A stretch of 64,000 bases of DNA, taken from contig NC_090781.1 in NCBI RefSeq assembly GCF_040054535.1, positions 7,492,982 to 7,556,981 of the forward strand. The letters run 5' to 3'. The notes under the pieces are model-generated. The model did not search any database and was not told the origin of the DNA. It saw only the letters and a list, made by a program, of their open reading frames with translations. The stretch comes from Antennarius striatus (taxonomy: Eukaryota > Chordata > Actinopteri > Lophiiformes > Antennariidae). The position numbers were made by a program, and so were the translations under genes. Of this stretch, positions 12,695 to 23,880 are shown piece by piece (position 1 is the stretch's first letter; each line of letters starts with the position of its first letter).

Positions 12695-13150
12695 TCTTCT
12701 ATTTTCTTGTAGACAAGACAGTTGCAACTGTCTCTTCCACATCTGATTGCTAGTCAAACTGTAAGGTTTGAGTTTTTAATGAAAACCACATGGGATTATT
12801 TTTGTCTTTGCAGTTTACAGTTTTTACTGTGATGGACTGGCACCAGAACCTGGATCTGAAAACATCAGTTTCGCATAACTTTAGCTTCCTTGTCCTTTAT
12901 ATTTGATCGAGAGAAGTGACAACTACAGCCACCTCAGTACCATGCAACTATTCATTTACAAAGTCTTTCTTTAAAAAGTGAAAATACAAAAAAAAAAGAA
13001 ATTTGATTAAAAAAAATTGAACTTCTGTCATTCATTCACTGACATTCAGTCTTGGAGCATTTAAAAGCAACGCATCAAGCCACAACCTGAAGAACAAATG
13101 AGAAATGGAATTGGTTATAAACTAATTTCTGAGGCTTTGGGAGTCCGTGG

Positions 13151-13207
13151 TCACTACTGTTTTACATTTTCGTTTCTATAAGAAACAAAAATGTAAAACA
13201 GTAGTGA
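13151..13207. repeat. Near-perfect 27-bp hairpin
   Basis: The arms 13151-13177 and 13181-13207 are reverse complements at 26 of 27 positions, separated by a three-base loop (ATA). It lies just before the Tc1-like transposase relic. Confidence 0.9.
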
Positions 13208-13689
13208 ACTTTCATTTGAGTAATTGGCAATGAAAATCAACCTAAAAACACACTGACGACTCATTGTAGATGTCATTAAAGAACCCAGGACGACATCCAA
13301 AGAAGTGCAGGCCTCACTTGCCGCAGCTAAGGTCAGCGTACCTGATTCCACAATAAAAAAAAGAAGATGGGCAAAATGGGAAAGCTCCAAGGAAGAAAAC
13401 CCACTGTTGAGCAAATAACAACAAACACACATGTAGGATTTACTGAAAAACATTGTAATGAGCTCCAAGACTTTCTGGTAGGTGTGTGTCCACTTAAAAC
13501 TAATCAACTTTTAATAAAAATAACATGGCAGCACATAAACATGGTAGCGGGATTGTGATGGTCTGGGGCTGCTTTGCTACTTCAGGACCTGGACATCTTA
13601 GCCTGATTGAATTTTAGGTTTAGGACACAATTACTTTTTCACATTGGTGACATAGGTTTTAGATGACGTTTTAGCTTCATAAACTGGTG

Positions 13690-13905
13690 ATTTATCGAGG
13701 GTGTACCCTGCCTCCAGGCCAGTGTCAGATGGATTAGGCTCCAGCATAAACCAGTGACCCAGATTAGGACAAACAGCTGAAGACAAGGTATTTACTGATT
13801 ATTGATTGTCTTCAAGAAAATGAATGAATGAATGAATGAATGAATGAATGAATGAATGAATGAATGAATGAATGAATGAATGAATGAATGAATGAATGAT
13901 TGATC
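13690..13905 (+). repeat. Retroposon tail ending in (GAAT)n, inserted in the Tc1 relic
   Basis: The phrase GGGTGTACCCTGCCTCC, then GGATTAGGCTCCAGC and a TGAATG array is the familiar 3' part of an abundant fish retroposon. The array at 13821-13899 is its tail. Tc1-like sequence lies on both sides, so this insertion is younger than the transposon. Confidence 0.65.
13821..13899. repeat. Microsatellite (TGAA)n
   Basis: About 19 uninterrupted copies of TGAA at the end of the retroposon fragment. Confidence 0.95.
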
Positions 13906-16900
13906 ATTTGAAAACTCCATTTTTTTATTCACTTGAAATGTCTTTTTTTTGTTAAAGTGATGATCTGAAAGATACAGACAACAGTATACAGTATATTAAA
14001 CTTGACAAAACAATAGCAAGTCCATTTGGATGTGAAATTTAAGATAAAATTTTTGCCCTTTTTTTTGATAGGATGCATACAGGAAATGGACATGAAGAGG
14101 ACATTTGGGAATACCAGAGGCGATGCCTTTGGGAATTAGACTGAGAAAGGAAATCAAAAACAGGAAATGCACCATCTCCTCCCCACAACTTTAAAAGAGA
14201 CTGCAAAGCTTTGAAGCATGTTAAAGAGCATGTTTGTCAGCCTGATGAAAGACTCCAGCTATAACACCTAAAAACTTCCAAATGAACACACGATAACATT
14301 TATAACCTCTTATTCTCTCAATAGTTTAATAGGAGCAGAAACTGGATCTTACTTGGTAACTGATTAGTATTTCATATATCTATGCTCCATAGTAGCAGTT
14401 TTTCAACACATGGAACAGAGACTTATTTGTTCTCTGGGTGAGTCGGATGAGAAGACGCATACCACTCTCATGCCTTTTCAGTATGAAGCTACAGATAGTA
14501 TTAAGACAAGAAAACAGAGATAAACCCCAAGACACGCTCCATCTAAGGGTGACAAATGGATCAGAGCCAGGTCAAACCCAGCTACCTGTGACTGTGGTGC
14601 TTGTAAAGCTTTCCTCTAATTCTTTGGAAGCAGAAAAGACACCGTTTCTTGGCTGTGAACATTGATTTCCTGCCTTGGGTGTGAAATTACTCGTCATTAC
14701 ATTGCCAAACTTTGGGACAATCAGCATCTCTAAAGTCCTACTCTGTGAAATTTTAGTCTGTTTTTGACTATAAAAAAAATATCCCTTGACTAAATTTAGA
14801 GTTTAGAATTTCAACTTTGCCATTTGTCATGCAGCATGGAATGGGAGTAAGGAGCAATCATGTCCTGCCCCTCCTAATTTGTCATCAGACAGCCAGATGA
14901 CTTCCTTTTAATCTGCCACTATCAGGCTCTCCCACATTTGAAGCAGATGGGTTGAAATTCCAGAAGTCTTTAAGGTGTGTCTTTTAGGTGTGTGTTTTAG
15001 CCCAAATCACACTTCCTCCTTGGTTCGAGCACTTGGACCTTACCTCTGCAGGTAGGTTGTTCTTGTGTAGGATAGTGTGTCCAGTTTCTTTAGGGGGTCA
15101 ATGGGTAATGATCATCTAGCCCTTCAGACGACCCTTTAGACAGAGGGTCTCAAAATGAACTCAACTGACTGAAACTTATTCTTTATCAAACAGAATGCCT
15201 GGAAACTACATAATCAATAATGTTCAACTGATACTTATAAATGAAGCTAATGCATCTGCATATAAAATACATAACCGCTCAACTACTGCTCTGTCATAAT
15301 TTGCAGTTTCATTCAGATGTGGTTGTTTTTCCTGAGCTGTGAAGGATCCACAGACCCGACTTTACTGCACATCACTTAACATTTACAGCATAAAGAATGA
15401 ACCAATAACATCCAGTATCATACAGCATATTCTGGGTTTTGGAGGTGCTGACAGGCAGATTCATTTTAAGTGTGAGCAGACCCAGTCTGGCTGTTTCCCT
15501 CTGCTTCCAGTCTTTATGCTGAACAATGCAGCTTTTGTTTGTAACTCTACACTTGTCCTGTAGCGCCTGGTATTCCCCCTCTCATCTCATTATGAGCAAG
15601 AAAATCAATTAGAATATTTTTCCACAGTGTCAAACAATTTGCTTATGTGCAATTTATCAAAATTAAAAACAAGTGTATAATTTATGTGACATATTTACTT
15701 TACTTGACAGTTTTTTTTAATTCTTTATAGTCCAGAAAAAAAACAACAACAACAACATTTTACTGCGCTCTGGAATAGCTCATTCTATCAAATAAATAAT
15801 TTTACTTTGTATGTTAATCCCTCCTGGTGCTTTCGCTTCTGTACCTTAAGTTTTGTGAAATTGTGAGGGTACAACTGTAACATCTTGACAGAGCATTTTT
15901 ATGGTAGTAAAACGTATGACCGACTCTTCCACCATGGGTTCAAATCCAGATACTCTTCTCAAGATTGTTTTCACCCTCTACTTTAGCTTTAAACTTTTCC
16001 ACTTCTGATGCCCGTGTCCTTACCATGGACCCCTGTGTGCAACCATTCCTTTGTGACTGATGGATATACACAGCTTTTGTTTATCTTACCAGGGCTCTCA
16101 GTGCTCTGCTCATGGGCTAAGGAAAAGCTGGAGGAAGGAAGGAAAGGCAAAGAAGTCATTCTTTCCAAGCTTTCAGGACCAGACTGAGACCAAGTTGTTT
16201 TGGGGGTTGTCTGCCCAGCATGAGAGACATCTATTGTCAGATTAGTTCCAGAGGATGGGGGGCTTTTGAACATGTACTTGTATGGAGAGGGGACATGGGG
16301 AGAGTGGGAGTAAAATTTGAATTTCTGCTAAACTACGTCACACCAGCAAAGAATGTGACAAAGAGACACTTTGATAGCTTCATGGGACCAGGATTGAGCA
16401 TAGCTTCTCCATGGTGATTATATGTATTAGGGAGCATTAATCACTGTAAATCTATCCACCGACATGTTTCATTAACTTCAGAGTCACCACAAAGCGCATA
16501 AAGTTCTTTGTTGTGTCTAAAATTTTTGTCTAAAACCTTATTTTCCTTAAGCTATTTGATGGTTCCTGGAGGGGTTGATTTGTAAAAAATTTCAAAATAG
16601 AATCAACTACAGTCCCGGCAGAAAACAGGAATTTATGTATGATGGTAAATGGCATGGTTGAATATTTTTAGACTGTCTTGGGAAGCAGTGGTTTATGGAA
16701 CAGAGTGAAGAAACAGGTGAGGTGAGCTTCTTAACGTCTAGACAGCAGAGAGATCTGAAAAAATAAGTGTCATGGATGTGGTTTGGACACAAATGCAGTA
16801 TTTTTAATCTAAATAAAATCCTACAATATAATATAAATAATATAAATAAAATCCTACACCAGGAATGGACAAACAGGCATAACCGACCAGCAATCCTGAC

Positions 16901-19848
16901 AAGTAGGACAAGAAGCTACAATCTGGCAGCGAGCTGAAGTCTGAGCAGAGCTCAGTGAGTAAGTGGAGCCTCAGTGGAGATGGAAGCAGGTGGTGCAGCA
17001 ACACAGGTGACAGGAATGAGTGGGATGAGTGGGAGTGAATTCAGCATACAGAGGAATGTATGCTTGATATATTTTATATTTCTGATGAGACACACCAGTG
17101 TAGCGTTGGTGTCGGTCCCAAGCCTGTATAAATAGAGAGGTAGGGACAGGAAGGACATCCAGAGGAATACTATTGCCAATTCAAATATCCAGATCCCAAA
17201 TACAATACCCATACCAGATCGGGCGAGGCCCAGGTTATGGATAATAGCCACTCATACTGTTCACAAACAATGTGCCAGTGGAAAATATGCTACTGTAGGG
17301 CGGAGTAAGAAAAGAGGAAGGCATCCTATCCTCTAACCGTGGCCAGCAGATGAAGTCGGGTGTAGGACTGTCCATGCACTATGATGTTTGAAGTCAGGAA
17401 CAGGAGAAATAACAGCTAGGAGAAAGGATGATGTGGGTGGAGCTGCCAGGCGAGAGGAGAAGAAGATAAGAAGTAAGGAGATTGATGGATGTAGTGAGGG
17501 AGGACACACAGGTGACTGGTGTGAGGAAGCAGGATACAAGAGACGGATGGTGGAAGACGATGATCTGCTGTGGTAAACCCTAACAGGAAACCTGTCAAGA
17601 GGACAGGAGGAGAAGAAGACGAGGATGTTATGTTTTACTTCATGGAAGTCATTACACAAGTCATTACACAATAAGTAATAACATAGTAGGTGCATCAGGA
17701 GACACAGATGTCTGTGATTTATTAATATTCATTTTTATATTAGACAGAGGCACTCAATATTATTATAATAATGAATATTTATGTTGTAAATTAGAGCCCA
17801 AATACTTTTTCAATTAATTTATTAATCCACAAATTAAGAAAATGAAGATTTGACAGTTCTAAAAGCTCACAAGTGATATGTGCTGCAATAATTGCTAAAT
17901 AATATCAGTTTGGCCTTGAAAAAAATAAGTAATTTGACAAAATGACAAATTAATTACGAGAATAATCATTAGACTTCATGAAATCCAAGTAGCAATTTTC
18001 TGTTATTACCTTTTGCAGTAATCATTGTACAGTAAATTTAAGAGCTTTTTAGTCATGACATTAACTGGCTCATCAGCTCGTGAACAGCTTCCAGATATAG
18101 TTAGTGATACTAAGAAGGCAACTCAAATAATAGAAATGTCGCTCTAAGGAAAGATCACAGGTTGAGTCATCTCATTTTTATCTCTCACATCGTTAACATC
18201 ATTACTGTGTCTTATATATCATACGTTTGTTCCCCCCATGTCTCATGTTTCCGTCTGTCTTTCTACACGTGGTGTGTCAGTAGGCTTGAAATGTAAAATT
18301 GTTATTCAATCTCTTTGTTGAGAGATTGGAAACCGTTTGGTCTGTAATGTAAAAGATAAACTTTTTTTAAAAATCTGGATATTAAAATATGTAGTTTGAT
18401 AATTATGAAAACCACAAAACTAAATGCGCTAACTTTGATGCATAAGATCAGAGGTTGTGTTAATTAAAATTTTAACTTTGCAGATTTAATAAACTAATAT
18501 TGCAAAAACTACAACTGAGGTTTAACCGTTTGTTCTACATTGGCAGCATGGATTGTCATTTTTAATTAAATTTTTAATTAAAAATTTTTTTTTTAATTAT
18601 TTGTCTTGTTTCATCTCTTTTATACAAGGTGAATCATGTGTTATTGGATGAGTGATAGGTACTGATTCAAATAAAACTTAATAGCCCAGTATTTTATACT
18701 GGGTTATCTATCACAGGCACATGTTCAAAGGCACATAATTACACTTCAATGCAAGACCAAATTACTAGTACTTTTTCTCAATTATTTTATCAATAAGATA
18801 AACCATAAGCCACAAATATCCACACAGATAGATTAAAAAATTGATTTCATACCAGCTGCTGTGAATGGCTACCAGAAGCAGTGTGAGAACAGATGTTTTA
18901 AAATAGAAAGGCAGAGAAAGATGAGTTGAAGTGGAACAGATGATGACGTTTCTTTCTGGTGAGAAGCTCAAATACTCTAAACCGTTCATCTGTGTGGCTT
19001 CTAGGACATGTAGGACAAAGACCAACGGGCTGGTTGGTTCTTCTGTCTCCATTTGTATCTTATTTTTATTTATATTTTTTTTATTACAGAATATAATTTG
19101 CTCATAGTATTCAAACAGCTCTGAGAAGACAAGTTCCAAGTCAAAACTGGCAAATGGCTGAAATATGATGTCTCAATGTTCCTGGTTTGGGTCGCTCTGC
19201 CAGCTGGTGTTAATGTGACACAGGCAACACAATGATTTCCAACACATCTGGAAACAAATGTCTGAAAACTAGCTTTCATCAATGACAAGTCAAAGGAAAC
19301 GCATCATTGTGTTGTATCTCTTTACAACACGTATACAAAAGCTGCTTAAACATTCAAACATATTTTAGATACTGTCTGAACAGAAAACAAAAGGAAGATG
19401 ACTACAGGTCTGCTAAAAGAAAAGAGAGGTGTTTTGTGACCATAAAGGGGGAAAAGAGATAAAGAGAACTAAAGAAGACCTTTTATAGCTTCTTACACAC
19501 TCATACATATCATTGTTGTATGATTTAATGCAAAAACAAGTGTGTTTTGTCAAGTGTCCAGAGGTACAGAACAGGATTTCCCATGATTGAATTGACAGTT
19601 TCCCTTTGCAAGGAACGGATCAGATGGGGAGGATGAGGTATAAGGCGAGGAAGGAAATTTAGTTGATATTGTTCGGGACTCCAGTTGGTGTGTTTCATTG
19701 TTACTGAAGTGGCTGAGGTAATGGGAGAGTGTGGCTCAGTGAGTAAGACTGTGTTCATGTGAATGGAATGGAACCCAAGTGACTCATGAAAGGTCACGAA
19801 TAATCAGGAATCGTAAAAATTGGACTTCAGTTTTTGTCTTTGTCTATA

Positions 19849-19859
19849 ACACACACACA

Positions 19860-19924
<65 letters not shown>
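19849..19924. repeat. Microsatellite (AC)n
   Basis: About 38 AC units with one GCGC interruption near the left end. An oppositely oriented GT array lies 326 bases to the right. Confidence 0.95.
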
Positions 19925-19926
<2 letters not shown>

Positions 19927-20021
19927 CACTACATACATGTCCTACATGCATGCAAAGTTTCTAAGAAGATATTTTTTAAACTCATTCTAAAAGGATTGAA
20001 ATTTGGTACATAAACTGGAAT

Positions 20022-20392
<371 letters not shown>

Positions 20393-20462
20393 ACGGGCCT
20401 GTACACTTATATACTTGTGTGACTAACAGCAAAATTAATAACACTGAAGTGGACAAATCATT

Positions 20463-20695
20463 TCCCCTGGGGCATATATGTCAAAGTCAAGGCCCTGGGG
20501 CCAGATCTGAGAGCAGAGGGTTGAAGGCAGAGTGCATGTTCACTAAGGTAAAAGGCAAACCTGTGCGTCTTCTGTTTGGAGAAAGTTTGGCTGTAATGAA
20601 AGAAATAAAATGCACCATGAAACGTCTCAGAAGCACACAGGAAGTTCGTTTTTGTCTTGTGTGCCTGTTGAAAAATGTTTTCACTTCAAATTACT
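20463..20695 (+). pseudogene. hAT-type transposase N-terminus relic (GTF2IRD2/ZBED-like)
   Basis: The text TGTCAAAGTCAAGGCCCTGG resembles the end of a fish hAT element. Downstream, the plus strand encodes FTKVKGKPVRLLFGESLAVM, which resembles the zinc-finger N-terminus of the hAT-derived GTF2IRD2/ZBED family but lacks its expected cysteines. The frame loses similarity soon afterwards. A related start occurs at the right end of the window. Confidence 0.5.
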
Positions 20696-20726
20696 GACAG
20701 ATTCATAAGAAAATATTGCTTTATTC

Positions 20727-21253
20727 TAGGGCCGTCAGTTTAACGCATCAATTAGATTAATTAATTACGCTGCAAATGAACGCGATATAAATTAATCGCG
20801 AGTGGCAAGTCAATGCGCAAGCATTTTAAATTTGAGGGACCCGAAGGATGCAGTGACGTCCCTTGAGCGACTATTCAAAACCAGGGTGACTGACAACAGA
20901 GATGGATGAGACACAGGAGAGCGAGGCAAGCCCACTCGGACTTTTGGGCGGAAAGTTTATTTATGAAAAGAACACGCAATTGACTAGTGGGGCAGTAGTT
21001 GCTCGGAGGTAGAGTAATCGTCTTGAAGACGGATCGAGTCCCGCTCCCGCCAGAATATCTGTCGGAGCGTGAAAAGTCTTTTATTCTTGGTGTATTCTAT
21101 TGATTAGTCATGCACTACAATTTTGCAATGTCCTAGAATTCAAACTCTTTATTTGGGGGCCTTTAGCAGGTATGAGATTAAAATGCAATTAATTCGATTA
21201 ATTAATTACAAAAATCTTGTAATTTTTTTTTTTTTAATCGCCTGACAGCACTA
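20727..21253 (+). mobile_element. Nonautonomous hAT-type element with 8-bp target duplication
   Basis: The ends are TAGGGCCGTCAG and CTGACAGCACTA, imperfect terminal inverted repeats, flanked by an exact 8-base duplication CTTTATTC (20719-20726 and 21254-21261). Subterminal TTAATTAATTA and TTAATCGC motifs are typical of a common fish hAT family. Inside, a short frame starting at 20903 (MDETQESEASPLGLL) may be a transposase N-terminal remnant, and a tRNA-like segment lies at 20988-21055. Confidence 0.8.
20988..21055 (+). repeat. tRNA-like (SINE head) segment inside the hAT element
   Basis: A-box-like GTTGCTCGGAGGTAGAG and an exact B-box GGATCGAGTCC, followed by CGCTCCCGCC. It resembles a tRNA-derived SINE head. 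I do not call a functional tRNA because no full cloverleaf with matched acceptor stem is evident. Confidence 0.5.
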
Positions 21254-21584
21254 CTTTATTCATTTAATCATTAAATAATATACACTCTTGGTTTAATAGG
21301 CTATGTGCAATCGTTTCAATATGTTTTAATAAACCTTGAACCATCCAGCCCTCGACTTGAAGCAACTTTAGTTTTCAGGCCCTTTGTGTATTTCACTTTT
21401 AACATCCCTGCTCTAGGGGGATTGATATAGTTCATGTACTTATTTCTAAACTGGAACAAAATCATAAGTTTTGTGTGTGGCTCTCTAAAACAGCGAACCA
21501 AATATCGCTATTAGAATAACTACAGTGCAGTACTGTATTTGTCACTCTATTCCTAAACCAGCCCCGCGTGCTCACGTTTTTCAT

Positions 21585-21655
21585 TCTGTGACGTAATTTC
21601 CCCGGAAGTACAGTCAGAAGCCGAATGACCCTGACCAAAACAAATATGGCGACCG
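21585..21655 (+). promoter_or_regulatory. RNF26 promoter: CRE-like, ETS and YY1 motifs
   Basis: Within 70 bases lie TGACGTAA (21589-21596, CRE/ATF-like), CCGGAAGT (21602-21609, ETS) and AAATATGGCGAC (21642-21653, the YY1 consensus). A second GGAAGT lies near 21804. This combination is typical of TATA-less housekeeping promoters. YY1 sites of this form usually sit just downstream of the transcription start, which would place it near 21630. Confidence 0.6.
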
Positions 21656-22061
21656 GCTAAGCGACGGTAAAATTATCGAACAAATTGTTATGCTGTTAGG
21701 TTTTACAAACAAAATAGTTAAGAAAAATGTTAGTTGAACTCATGGGATATTTCTGTGACGCTTTTTAACGAAAAGAAGAAAAAACAAAACCGGAAAACTA
21801 AACGGAAGTTTCTCCGTCGTTTGAACGTAAACATCCGCCTCGCCTTCACGCGTGCCTGTTAGCTCGGCGCTGGGTGCAGAGGGCAAGTAATGGTGCGTTT
21901 AACGTAACCAGCAATGGTGGTAGTGGCCGATTCAAATGCTACAGGACGAGCTAGCGCTAGCATGTCTCGCCCTGGACGAATAGAGAGGTCGTGGACTTTG
22001 CCCGGAGGACAAGCTGGGAGCTCCGAGAGGTGAGGACGCTGAGCCACAACACACAGCCACC

Positions 22062-23405
22062 ATGGGTTTGGTTCACTTGGTCATCTCCAGCGTAGGGAAA
22101 TGTCTGGACGCAGTTTGCTTGATGCTGGACGTGAACTTCCTCATCGTGCACACGGTGGTCCAAACGATCCTGGCTACAATCACGTTTGTAACCAGCCTGC
22201 CCACCCTCTTCCTCAACCTGGTGATGGACTGCGTGGACCTCCTCGTGTTCGGACTGGTGTCCGCGGCAGAAGCCACCTCAGATGTCGCCCACGGGACAGT
22301 CAGCGTGTTGTGGGGCTTGGTGCTGTCTGTGGAGGGGCTGCTGGAGAGCCTGAAGATGGTGGGGTACCTGTCCATCCACGTGGTGCTTCGTGGGAAGGAG
22401 CAGCTGTGTCGAGGTTTGCTGTCCTTGCTGGAGGGCTGCGGCATCGCCGCCAGTCTAGTCGTCTACTTGACCAACACTGTGATCAATTTTGCACTCATCG
22501 CTACCCAGAATGTTTACGTGGCAGTGGTCAATGTGTGTCAGATGCTCTCCAGTCCACTGCAGAATGTGCTGGAGCTCTTGCTCACTTCCTTCACCTTCCT
22601 GTACAGCAGCCTGGTTGGGACGTCTACTTTCCTGTGGTCACCCTGTAAGCTGGTGCTGGACTTTGTGGTTTCCCTGGTCCATATGTTCATCAGCATCTTC
22701 ATCCTGAACACCCACGGCCTCCTCCTCACCGTCACGATTGCTCTGATCACCACTGCCTACCTGAATCCAGATCAGACGCGAGCGATTGCTGTACAAGTTA
22801 TGCAGTATATCAACACTTTTCCTGCTCTGCGTAGACTTTATCTGACTCTTCACCACCTCGCTTCCACCGTGTGGGGTGCTCCAGATTTTATGCGTGGCAT
22901 CATGCTGAACCTTCCCAGGATTCTCCATCAAGTCTACCTGTTGGAAAGGGGACTGATGCAGCAGCTGTCGCAGCTCAGCAGCCAGCTAGCGTGGAGGACG
23001 TGGTTTCACGGCAACAGAGTGCGTGGCGATGGTCACCCTGGGGAGGAGCAGCGGGACCCACCGGATGGAAGATCGGGAGACACAGACCACCATGAGGTAC
23101 CGGGGTTAGTTCCCCTCTCAACAAGCACAGCCAGACAACGGAGGGAGGAGTCTTTGTCGTCTTCATCAGGCAAAGGCAGTAAACCTATGCCCACTGAAAA
23201 TCTGCTAAACCTGTTGAAGGAGCAGGAGGACAGGAAGAAGTGTGTCATCTGTCAGGACATTTCCAAGACGGTGGTGTTGCTGCCCTGCAGGCACCTGTGC
23301 TTGTGCAGAGACTGCACCAACATCCTGCTCAGGCAGCCCGTGTACCAACAGAACTGCCCGCTTTGTCGCCGCATGATCTTCAACACGATGGACGTGTATC
23401 TATGA
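22062..23405 (+). CDS. rnf26: E3 ubiquitin-protein ligase RNF26
   Basis: A single-exon frame of 447 codons, close to the human protein (433 aa, also intronless in its coding part). Residues about 20-245 are largely hydrophobic and contain several membrane spans; a variable Ser/Gly/Asp-rich linker follows (about 315-385). The C-terminus is a RING finger of the cIAP-like spacing: C394, C397, C409, H411, C415, C418, C432, C435, ending NTMDVYL. RNF26 is an ER membrane ligase known for organising perinuclear endosomes and for modifying STING. The start has a good context (GCCACCATGG) and follows a CpG-rich leader. All eight zinc ligands are present, so the protein looks functional. Its neighbours match human 11q23.3. 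Confidence 0.95.
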   Translation: MGLVHLVISSVGKCLDAVCLMLDVNFLIVHTVVQTILATITFVTSLPTLFLNLVMDCVDLLVFGLVSAAEATSDVAHGTVSVLWGLVLSVEGLLESLKMVGYLSIHVVLRGKEQLCRGLLSLLEGCGIAASLVVYLTNTVINFALIATQNVYVAVVNVCQMLSSPLQNVLELLLTSFTFLYSSLVGTSTFLWSPCKLVLDFVVSLVHMFISIFILNTHGLLLTVTIALITTAYLNPDQTRAIAVQVMQYINTFPALRRLYLTLHHLASTVWGAPDFMRGIMLNLPRILHQVYLLERGLMQQLSQLSSQLAWRTWFHGNRVRGDGHPGEEQRDPPDGRSGDTDHHEVPGLVPLSTSTARQRREESLSSSSGKGSKPMPTENLLNLLKEQEDRKKCVICQDISKTVVLLPCRHLCLCRDCTNILLRQPVYQQNCPLCRRMIFNTMDVYL

Positions 23406-23880
23406 GGGACCAGTGACAGTGGGTCTGAGTGGGTTGGAACACACAGAACAGACTTCATATTTTTCTACTTTTGCGATGATGATGATGATGATGATGATGT
23501 ATGTCCATTTTGGAGTTTGTGTTGAGTAATAGGTCTGGTAATAGGGCACATTTTTGTTCTTGAAAATAGTAAAAACTTCATTCCATCTTTCAGTACTTTC
23601 CAAATGTTATTGTCTGACTCTTGAATTCAGTTACACACTTATTTTGACTAAAGCTACCAGTTTTCAAAAACTGTAAAATGAACAGTAAAAACATTACCAA
23701 GTACATGGAATTTATTTTACTTCATAGATAATACTTGTTTGTAATACCAATTATTCATTATGTATTTTTGTGGATTTATTATCAGTAGCAAAGAGAATGC
23801 TATCAGACAAATCATTTAAATTTGGGTTTGAAAACAATCTAAAAACATAAAAATAAAGTGAACGTGCTCTGAAAGTAAAC
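23406..23880 (+). other. rnf26: RNF26 3' UTR with polyadenylation signal
   Basis: The text after the stop codon contains a (GAT)n stretch near 23475-23499. An AATAAA at 23852-23857 followed by GTGAACGTG is the likely polyadenylation signal. The end is inferred. Confidence 0.55.

Larger units (their letters stand above)
13235..13990 (+). pseudogene. Tc1-like transposase relic, internally deleted and interrupted
   Basis: The plus strand preserves two recognisable pieces of a fish Tc1-like transposase: the N-terminal helix-turn-helix region around 13280-13410 (PRTTSKE, ASLAAAKVSVPDSTIKK) and the catalytic-core segment around 13545-13600 (GSGIVMVWGCFATSGPG). A large part between them is deleted and several stops break the frame. 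The 3' end resumes at about 13908 (GATGATCTGAAA and preceding T-rich text) after a retroposon tail with a GAAT array. The element is dead. Confidence 0.7.

Noticed and set aside
12636-13899. CRISPR-like repeats
   Set aside because: The repeats are simple tetranucleotides without spacers, in a vertebrate genome.
20988-21055. Functional tRNA gene
   Set aside because: Good B-box but no complete cloverleaf or matched acceptor stem; it sits in a mobile element.
22100-22648. 182-codon plus frame inside RNF26
   Set aside because: Shadow frame of the RNF26 coding sequence.
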